Assembly (NCBI GenBank): GCA_030673805.1
Contig: DAOVIH010000064.1
Coordinates: forward strand, 1-6,023
From: Candidatus Bathyarchaeota archaeon
GTDB taxonomy: Archaea > Thermoproteota > Bathyarchaeia > Bathyarchaeales > Bathycorpusculaceae
DNA: 6,023 bases
Direction of reading: 5' to 3'
Both the position numbers and the translations under genes were made by a program. The notes beneath the pieces were generated by a model. The model searched no databases. It worked only from the letters and a program-made list of their open reading frames with translations, and had not been told where the DNA came from. Of this stretch, positions 1-4,752 are shown one piece after another. Each line of letters starts with the position of its first letter. Positions within the stretch are counted from its first letter, which is position 1.

Positions 1-1073
1 CAGTGGACATAGTTGTTAGGGGAGAAGCCGAAAACACTGTGGTTGACCTTGCCGGTTGTATTAAAAAAAGAGATTCGCTAAAAACAGTGAAGGGAATCTC
101 GTTTAGAAGTGGAAGAGAAGTTGTTTCCACTCCCAAGCGCCCGCTAATTAAGGACCTAGATTCACTGCCCTTTCCAAATCGAAAACTTGTAGATTCAGAG
201 TATCATTGCATGGTTGCCGGAGCGAATGTTGCACCAAAAAAGTTTACAGGCATTGTTTCCTCTCGGGGATGCGTTCATGGATGTAGGTTTTGCAGTTGCA
301 CCCAGTTTGCCGAAAACATATGGCATCCAAGATCCGTTGGCAATACGCTTGAGGAGTTGCTTCTCTTGAAGGGAGAAGGATATAAACAATTTATGCTTGT
401 AGATGACAGTTTCACGCTTAACCCTAAGAGAGTGATTGAACTGTGTAGAGGCATGCGAAGGGAGAAAATGGACATGGAATGGATCTGCGAAGGCAGAGTA
501 GACAACTGCCCCAGTGAAATGCTCCGGGAAATGGTGGCTGCAGGCTGCAAGATACTGTATTTTGGAATCGAAAGTGCAAATCAGAGAATACTAAATTATT
601 ATAATAAGAGAACAACACCACAACAATCCGAAGATGCGGTGAAAAAAGCCAGAAGAAGTGGAATGGACGTTATTATCGGCTCGTTCATTTTGGGTGCTCC
701 TGACGAAACAATGGAAGAAATCCTAAACACAATAGAATTTGCCAAAAAGATCCCTATTGACCTACCTCAGTTTAACATCTTGGGTGCCCAACCTGGAAAT
801 GATCTATGGGAAGAATTAGTAGCTAAACGATTCATAAATGAAGAAGAATATTGGGAAACTGGAATTGAGGTCTCCAAACTAAGCCTTAGCTCAGTATCCT
901 ATGATGAGATCAGAAGAACGGTACATGAAGCCTTTTACCGGTTTGTAAGTAGACCAAGTTTTCTCTTGAAGCAGACAGCAAGAACCCTCAGAAGCAACTA
1001 CAGGAGAAACGTGATAATTAACAGTCTTGGATCATTAGGTGAGATAAGAGAGAAAGCCCGCTATGTCGCCTAA
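1..1073 (+). CDS. B12-binding-type radical SAM protein, 3' part (5' end outside window)
   Basis: This is the C-terminal 356 residues of a radical SAM enzyme; the frame is open to the left edge (first full codon at 3). The GTG there should not be taken as the start, because Val-Asp-Ile-Val-Val-Arg-Gly-Glu matches the end of the cobalamin-binding domain that normally precedes the radical SAM core. The core carries CxxxCxxC at visible residues 90, 94 and 97 (bases 270-293), which holds the SAM-binding 4Fe-4S cluster, with an extra Cys at 99. Typical later motifs follow: LVDDSF (about 132-137), YFGIESANQRIL (about 186-197) and GSFILGAPDET (about 226-236). The roughly 100-residue tail is rich in Arg and aromatics, as in many archaeal members. 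Family members do methylations, ring closures or other radical chemistry on lipids, cofactors or peptides; nothing here identifies the substrate. It ends in TAA and converges on asnS. No oligo-T terminator for this strand is visible after it. Family assignment is firm, function unknown. Confidence 0.9.
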   Translation, partial: VDIVVRGEAENTVVDLAGCIKKRDSLKTVKGISFRSGREVVSTPKRPLIKDLDSLPFPNRKLVDSEYHCMVAGANVAPKKFTGIVSSRGCVHGCRFCSCTQFAENIWHPRSVGNTLEELLLLKGEGYKQFMLVDDSFTLNPKRVIELCRGMRREKMDMEWICEGRVDNCPSEMLREMVAAGCKILYFGIESANQRILNYYNKRTTPQQSEDAVKKARRSGMDVIIGSFILGAPDETMEEILNTIEFAKKIPIDLPQFNILGAQPGNDLWEELVAKRFINEEEYWETGIEVSKLSLSSVSYDEIRRTVHEAFYRFVSRPSFLLKQTARTLRSNYRRNVIINSLGSLGEIREKARYVA

Positions 1074-1111
1074 AACTATTGTCTAACCTGAAATTAAGAG
1101 TATTACTGGGT

Positions 1112-1135
1112 AAAAAACAACAAAATGAAAAAAAA
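1112..1135 (-). terminator. Oligo-T terminator tracts after asnS
   Basis: Read on the minus strand, the asnS stop codon is followed within three bases by a run of eight T (plus positions 1135-1128). A further T-rich stretch follows, with a run of six T (1117-1112). No stem is present. Oligo-T tracts without a required hairpin are the usual intrinsic termination signal of archaeal RNA polymerase, so this is the likely end of the asnS transcript. Confidence 0.6.
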
Positions 1136-1137
1136 TC

Positions 1138-2421
1138 TTATGGGTGAAATCTGCGTGTGGTTCTCGGAAAAGGAATTGAATCTATAATGTTTTCTAGGTC
1201 AAGAATCCACGTGATAAGTCGCTCCAATCCAATCCCAAAACCAACATGGGGTACAGTTCCGTACCGCCTCAAATCAACGTACCAATCATAGTCCTTTTCG
1301 TCTAATCCCATCTTTCTTATTCGATCAACCAAGATTTCTTTGTCATCTTCTCTTGCCCCACCAGTGGAAATTTCGCCTATCCTTGGAACCAGCATATCAA
1401 CCGACATCGCGATTTCTGGTCGGTCTCGGTAGTTCTTGCAATAAAAAGCCTTTATTGCGGCTGGATAATCGTAAACAAAGAATGGTTGACCGAAAATCTC
1501 TGCCAAAGATTTTTCGTCTTCATAACCCAGATCGTCTCCCCAATTCAATTTAGTACCCAATGGCTGAAGTTTTTGGAGTGCTTCAGTATAGGTTATTCTT
1601 GGGAAAGGTGTCTCCACTGAAGTTAGTTTTGAGATGTTCACGCCTAACTCCTCAAGTTGCCTCCCACATTTTTCAGCTGTTCGAAGGCAAATCTGAGATA
1701 CGAGTTCCTCTTGGAACGCCATTAAGTCATTCATGTCAGAAAAGGGCCATTCTCCTTCGATGTGCCAGTATTCAGTTAAGTGCCTAATGGTTCTGCTCTT
1801 CTCAGCACGAAAAGAAGGTGCAATACAATAAACTTTTTCCAAAGAGTAGATCAATATTTCAAGATAAAGCTGAGAGCTTTGGGTGAGGTAAAGGTTCTGA
1901 TCAAAGTACTTCAAACCAAAAAGGGTTGATCCACCTTCCACTGCCGCAGAGATAAACATTGGTGGTGAAACTTCGACAAAGTTTTTGCCTGCAAAAAACT
2001 CTCGGATGAACTCCAATATGTCAGAGCGAATTTTCATTATTAAGTTCATTCGACGGCTACGAAGCCATAGATGGCGAACATCCCGCAAGAACTGTTCACT
2101 CTGATCCTTAGATATGGGAAAAACCTCGGCCAAACCTATTATTGAAATTCTCTCAACAGAGATCTCAAAACCGCCTGGGGCACGTTTATCCCTTTTCACA
2201 ACTCCCTTGAGAGATAGAGAGGACTCGATCGTCAAGAGTCTTGCTTTTTCCCAGTCTGGGCTGCTATTCTTGACCGTGCACTGAATAACGCCTGTCGAAT
2301 CTCGCACAACCAGAAAAACTACCCCTTTTCCTTCTCTTTTGCGATAAACCCAACCGCGTATTGCAACGTTTTTGTCTTCCAAGTTACCGTCAAGGACTTC
2401 GCAAACGTGAACCAAAGCCAT
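1138..2421 (-). CDS. asnS: Asparaginyl-tRNA synthetase (class IIb)
   Basis: Cytoplasmic enzyme of 427 residues that charges tRNA-Asn with asparagine using ATP; full family length. Residues 1-105 form the OB-fold anticodon-binding domain (IRGWVYRKR near 21-29). The class II catalytic domain runs from about 125 to the end. It shows the flipping-loop area EGGSTLFGLKYFD (162-174), QSSQLYLE (181-188), motif 2 FRAEKSRTIRHLTEYW (204-219) and motif 3 GFGIGLERLI (394-403). The SRTxRHLTE form of motif 2, the GTVPH segment (388-392) and the GEI..GG.RE segment (349-358) are AsnRS-like; AspRS normally has FRAEEHxTxRHLNE. The OB domain argues against the short archaeal AsnRS paralogue that acts as an asparagine synthetase. 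The ATG start is fixed by an in-frame TGA three codons upstream (2428-2430). There is no Shine-Dalgarno sequence, so the message may be leaderless. The gene lies 58 bases downstream of the MFS gene, same strand, with no T-tract between. An AsnRS suggests direct Asn charging, although a GatCAB route elsewhere cannot be excluded. Confidence 0.95.
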   Translation of the reverse strand: MALVHVCEVLDGNLEDKNVAIRGWVYRKREGKGVVFLVVRDSTGVIQCTVKNSSPDWEKARLLTIESSLSLKGVVKRDKRAPGGFEISVERISIIGLAEVFPISKDQSEQFLRDVRHLWLRSRRMNLIMKIRSDILEFIREFFAGKNFVEVSPPMFISAAVEGGSTLFGLKYFDQNLYLTQSSQLYLEILIYSLEKVYCIAPSFRAEKSRTIRHLTEYWHIEGEWPFSDMNDLMAFQEELVSQICLRTAEKCGRQLEELGVNISKLTSVETPFPRITYTEALQKLQPLGTKLNWGDDLGYEDEKSLAEIFGQPFFVYDYPAAIKAFYCKNYRDRPEIAMSVDMLVPRIGEISTGGAREDDKEILVDRIRKMGLDEKDYDWYVDLRRYGTVPHVGFGIGLERLITWILDLENIIDSIPFPRTTRRFHP

Positions 2422-2439
2422 TGTGCATCAACGATGCTG

Positions 2440-2453
2440 TAAATAAGGCTTTC
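2440..2453 (-). promoter_or_regulatory. asnS: Weak candidate archaeal promoter for asnS
   Basis: On the minus strand a TATA-like CTTATTTA (2447-2440) is preceded by the purine-rich GAAAG (2453-2449 region), which could serve as BRE. Its centre lies about 22 bases before the asnS ATG, slightly short for leaderless initiation. A second AT-rich candidate, CATTTA, lies at 2464-2459. Either would give a very short or absent leader, in keeping with the missing Shine-Dalgarno. Readthrough from the MFS gene is an alternative source of transcript. Confidence 0.3.
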
Positions 2454-2479
2454 AACCCTAAATGCCTATCTCTGTGAGT

Positions 2480-3724
2480 TCACACTTCCTTTACCTTAGG
2501 TTCGGATACTTTGTACATCACCATCAGAGACAAAGGCAAGGCGACAGCAGCCAGAAGGATAAACGGAAGTTGCGGGGCCACAAATGCGTAGAGAAAACCA
2601 ACGATAACTTGAACGATAGCTTGAACGACATACATGAAAAATTGCATGCAGCCTATTGCTTTACCTCTTAAACCCCGCGGAATTAGGTCACTAAGCAATA
2701 CTTGTGAACTATTAAACTGCAAAACCTGAGCAAGACCGAATAGGAAAAAAGCCACCAAGAGAAGTCTGAAATCCGCAACTACAAAAAGGAGCATTGAAGG
2801 AATATATAACAAGAATCCAAGTACTAGGAAGAATTTTCTTCCTACGCGATCCATTCTTAATCCAGCTAGGATAGCAGGTAGAAATATACTAAAATACATG
2901 AAAGTCATGACGATGGCCCATTGTGATGCCGTGATGTTCAGAATTGTGGTAGCGTACACCACAAAATATAGGTGGCAGCCAACTACTAAACCGTTTATCC
3001 CTACAGTAGATAAGAAAATGTAGAATGCGGATTTTGGAAGTTTGTTCCAAACTTGAATGCTTTCTCTCATAGATTTTGGATATTCTCTTAGCGCTTTGAA
3101 TATATGTATGGTCGCGATCTTGGTGCTGTTGAGTAGGGTCTCTTTAAGACGTGACCTCAGAGTTGCAACTACAACGTAAGCCACCAAAACTATAGTGTAT
3201 GCTATGCGCATTCCCAAATCAAGTTCGAACATGAGGACCAACGACTGGGCAATCAGTGGAGCAGGGAGAGAGAAGAGGTTGGTTACGACAGATTGGAAAT
3301 TGTAGGCAGTACCTCTGTTATTCGGAGACAAAGAGTCCATTAAAAGGGCAAACAAAGCGGGTTGATAGATCAAACAAAGGTTTTGGAGGACTACTCCTAT
3401 AACTATGAAATGCCAAGATGGCGCTATTATGAAGAAGAAAGACCCAAGAGCTAAGCCGTAAGTCATTGTGGCTATAAGCCATCTCCTGCCATGCTTGTCC
3501 GCCAGATACCCTCCGGGTATTTGGACTAAGGCAGCAGTGATAGATCCAGCAAAACCAATGACAGACAAAAGAAAAGTGTTCGCCCCCAAACTTAGGTAAT
3601 ATAGGCTTTCATAGGTAGCTGGAATTGGCATCGTAATAGCCATTAAGATCCAAGTGATCAACAAAATTAGGAAATTGCCTTTAAGGAAAGCGTTTTCACC
3701 GCGGAAAAGGGAAGAAAGCTTCAT
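2480..3724 (-). CDS. Major facilitator superfamily (MFS) transporter, substrate unknown
   Basis: Inner-membrane secondary transporter of 414 residues (from the start chosen here) with about 12 hydrophobic helices split by a polar central loop near residues 190-230. The MFS signature between helices 2 and 3 is present as GGYLADKHGRR (71-81), and its counterpart between helices 8 and 9 as GLRMDRVGRK (288-297). A second echo of the internal duplication is the pair SLSPNNRGTAY (132-142) and LIPRGLRGKA (347-356). No substrate can be read from the sequence; drug or metabolite export is possible. Two ATG codons compete. The one at 3733 adds Met-Val-Pro. The one at 3724 is preferred because a TATA-like box is centred about 28 bases before it, right for a leaderless message, and because GGTG sits just ahead of it. 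No in-frame ATG, GTG or TTG lies further upstream nearby. The gene is followed on the same strand by asnS and is divergent from the zinc-ribbon gene. Confidence 0.9.
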   Translation of the reverse strand: MKLSSLFRGENAFLKGNFLILLITWILMAITMPIPATYESLYYLSLGANTFLLSVIGFAGSITAALVQIPGGYLADKHGRRWLIATMTYGLALGSFFFIIAPSWHFIVIGVVLQNLCLIYQPALFALLMDSLSPNNRGTAYNFQSVVTNLFSLPAPLIAQSLVLMFELDLGMRIAYTIVLVAYVVVATLRSRLKETLLNSTKIATIHIFKALREYPKSMRESIQVWNKLPKSAFYIFLSTVGINGLVVGCHLYFVVYATTILNITASQWAIVMTFMYFSIFLPAILAGLRMDRVGRKFFLVLGFLLYIPSMLLFVVADFRLLLVAFFLFGLAQVLQFNSSQVLLSDLIPRGLRGKAIGCMQFFMYVVQAIVQVIVGFLYAFVAPQLPFILLAAVALPLSLMVMYKVSEPKVKEV

Positions 3725-3748
3725 CGGCACCATCCATTTTGGACCCGC

Positions 3749-3756
3749 ATATTTAT
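3749..3756 (-). promoter_or_regulatory. Candidate TATA box for the MFS gene
   Basis: The minus strand reads ATAAATAT here, preceded by CCGAATTG where a BRE would sit. The centre is about 28 bases upstream of the ATG at 3724 and about 19 upstream of the ATG at 3733. Archaeal TATA boxes are usually centred about 26-27 bases before the transcript start. This therefore favours a leaderless transcript beginning at or near the 3724 ATG. The box match is by eye only. Confidence 0.4.
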
Positions 3757-4003
3757 CAATTCGGAAGAAAAAACTAGCTTGAACATAGAAACCAATTTGC
3801 CGAAAAACATAGGTGAGTTTGTTTCGTCAATTGTATTTCCCGAATCCACGTCAGCACCCATGCGATCTAATGGTCTACTGAGGCACCACAAACACAGCCC
3901 ACAGTAGATAGAGAACAGTCTTTCTTTTTTGCATACTGCGGTTCTTGACACATTTAAGGAAACGGAATTAGCCTTAAAATCTTCCACCCCCATTTTGTAA
4001 AAA

Positions 4004-4070
4004 CCCAGACAGTTGGAGAGTGTTCTGTAATAGGTTTTCCCTTATTCTATTTGTGTTCCATCTGTCTGGG
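4004..4070 (-). repeat. Long imperfect hairpin followed by an oligo-U tract; possible small structured RNA
   Basis: CCCAGACAG (4004-4012) and CTGTCTGGG (4062-4070) are perfect 9-base inverted copies. After one mismatched pair the stem resumes for four pairs (TGGA 4014-4017 with TCCA 4057-4060). Inside, AATAGG (4029-4034) pairs with CCTTATT (4040-4046) around a five-base loop with one bulged base. Two near-equal internal loops of about 10-11 bases separate the stems. On the minus strand the outer stem is followed at once by five T (4003-3999) and then ACA (3998-3996). This could be a small RNA, a leader element upstream of the MFS gene, or the terminal repeats of a tiny 67-bp element. No target-site duplication is seen at its ends. 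The strand given is the one with the T-tract. Confidence 0.45.
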
Positions 4071-4167
4071 ATGCCTAATTTCTTACACCCCAAAAACGAG
4101 TTTGACTGCTGAACCTTTAACAACTGTGCCCCTTAATCAGGCCATAGCATTCAATCTTTTTTGGTCT

Positions 4168-4195
4168 TTCTCGCGATAATGTTCTCGCGATAATG
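4168..4195. repeat. Perfect 14-bp tandem repeat with palindromic core; candidate operator
   Basis: TTCTCGCGATAATG occurs twice back to back (4168-4181 and 4182-4195). Each copy contains TCGCGA inside a near-palindrome of 12 bases (TTnTCGCGAnAA in reverse). The pair lies about 35-65 bases upstream of the zinc-ribbon TATA candidate. That position would suit an activator or other dimeric regulator. A duplication by slippage without function is the alternative. Confidence 0.5.
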
Positions 4196-4221
4196 TCGAT
4201 TGGCAGAGAGATTCGGATAAA

Positions 4222-4237
4222 GGAAAAACCATTTATC
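4222..4237 (+). promoter_or_regulatory. Candidate archaeal promoter of the zinc-ribbon gene
   Basis: The purine run GGAAAAA (4222-4228) resembles a BRE and is followed by ATTTATC (4231-4237) as TATA box. The expected transcript start is near 4258-4262, giving a leader of about 16 bases that contains the Shine-Dalgarno at 4264-4269. Spacing fits archaeal rules; assignment is by eye. Confidence 0.45.
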
Positions 4238-4263
4238 CTCAAACCCATAGAATGAAAAGAGGT

Positions 4264-4269
4264 GGAGGT
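4264..4269 (+). promoter_or_regulatory. Strong Shine-Dalgarno for the TTG start at 4276
   Basis: GGAGGT (4264-4269) is complementary to the 3' end of archaeal 16S rRNA (CCUCC core). Seven bases separate the GGAGG core from TTG at 4276. An in-frame TGA at 4270-4272 excludes any start further upstream. The next in-frame ATG would remove the first zinc-binding CxxC. The TTG start is therefore well supported. Confidence 0.75.
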
Positions 4270-4275
4270 TGATTT

Positions 4276-4611
4276 TTGGTTTACTGTAGCAAATGTGGTA
4301 CTCAAAACAAGGAAGATGCAAAATTCTGTATGAAGTGCGGAGTTAGTCTAGGTGACAAAAAAGGGAGAAGTATGGAAGAAAGCGCAGAAGAATGGGGAGA
4401 AGACTTCGGCAAGCGTGCCGAAAAAGAGTGTTTCGGACTTCCCCACGGGGGTGCAATCGCAGGGTTGATCTTCGGTGCAATAATAATCATAGTGGGGATC
4501 TCTTGGTGGACAGGTTATGATTGGACCTTGTTTTGGCCAACCGTGATTATTATGTTTGGACTACTGATGCTCGTTGGAGGAGTCTATACCCTTCTACGTA
4601 GACAGCACTAA
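4276..4611 (+). CDS. Zinc-ribbon protein with two C-terminal membrane helices
   Basis: A protein of 111 residues. The N-terminus is a compact zinc ribbon, CxxC at Cys4 and Cys7 and CxxC at Cys18 and Cys21 (CSKCG then CMKCG), expected to bind one zinc ion. A charged linker (about 27-51, rich in Glu, Lys and Arg) follows. Two hydrophobic segments then come at about 59-78 and 85-107, separated by a short Trp-rich turn (SWWTGYDW), with Arg-Arg near the end. This suggests a membrane protein with the zinc ribbon on the cytoplasmic side, by the positive-inside rule. Small proteins of this build are common in archaea and their function is not established; roles as an adaptor or sensor at the membrane are guesses. 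The start is TTG, set by the Shine-Dalgarno and an in-frame stop just upstream. The gene has its own promoter candidate, is divergent from the MFS gene and converges on the propeller gene. Confidence 0.85.
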   Translation: MVYCSKCGTQNKEDAKFCMKCGVSLGDKKGRSMEESAEEWGEDFGKRAEKECFGLPHGGAIAGLIFGAIIIIVGISWWTGYDWTLFWPTVIIMFGLLMLVGGVYTLLRRQH

Positions 4612-4660
4612 ACAATCAAAGATAAGTCGCGAAAAGACAAGTTTTGGAACGATCGGAGTC

Positions 4661-4682
4661 TTGCATCGCTGTATTGATGCAA
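4661..4682. repeat. Small perfect inverted repeat in convergent gap
   Basis: TTGCATC (4661-4667) and GATGCAA (4676-4682) can form a seven-pair stem with an eight-base loop, 50 bases after the zinc-ribbon stop. On the plus strand it is followed by A, not T, so it is not a bacterial-style terminator for that gene. On the minus strand a run of six T (4686-4681) overlaps its 5' arm and could stop polymerase coming from the propeller gene. Function uncertain. Confidence 0.35.
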
Positions 4683-4720
4683 AAAACAATACAAGAGACC
4701 GCTAAGAAGACGTCTTTCCC

Positions 4721-4742
4721 CTCTTTTTCTAGAAAAAAAGAG
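4721..4742. terminator. Two-way oligo-T terminator between convergent genes
   Basis: CTCTTTTTCTAGAAAAAAAGAG contains the perfect 14-base palindrome TTTTTCTAGAAAAA (4724-4737). The plus strand carries five T (4724-4728), serving the zinc-ribbon transcript. The minus strand carries seven T (4739-4733), 13 bases past the propeller stop codon. Oligo-T on both strands between converging genes is what archaeal termination needs. Confidence 0.6.
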
Positions 4743-4752
4743 ATGATAGAAG

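Larger units (their letters stand above)
3725..4275. other. Divergent, apparently non-coding region between MFS and zinc-ribbon genes
   Basis: I see no recognisable protein in about 550 bases. A 90-codon frame on the minus strand (3721-3993) is open but has no ribosome-binding site or known domain, and its composition does not look like its neighbours. The region holds the MFS TATA candidate at the left, a long imperfect hairpin (4004-4070), a perfect 14-bp tandem repeat (4168-4195), and the zinc-ribbon promoter and Shine-Dalgarno at the right. It is much longer than the other gaps in this window (58-141 bases), which suggests a regulatory or RNA role, or decayed sequence. Confidence 0.5.

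Noticed and set aside
3..5. GTG as the start of the radical SAM gene
   Set aside because: It lies inside a conserved-looking segment at the end of the cobalamin-binding domain; the frame is open to the edge.
1138..2421. AspRS (non-discriminating) or the short archaeal asparagine-synthetase paralogue instead of AsnRS
   Set aside because: Motif 2 is of the SRTxRHLTE type and the RRYGTVPH segment is AsnRS-like. The full OB-fold anticodon domain is present, unlike the short paralogue.
3734..3901. Plus-strand frame open for about 55 codons opposite the MFS promoter region
   Set aside because: It has no ribosome-binding site, ends in TAG, shows no recognisable motif, and the only usable start gives about 39 residues.
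4117..4305. Open minus-strand frame of 62 codons across the zinc-ribbon promoter and start
   Set aside because: It overlaps the strong Shine-Dalgarno, the TATA candidate and the tandem repeat, reads through the first CxxC in antisense, and has no start signal or recognisable domain.
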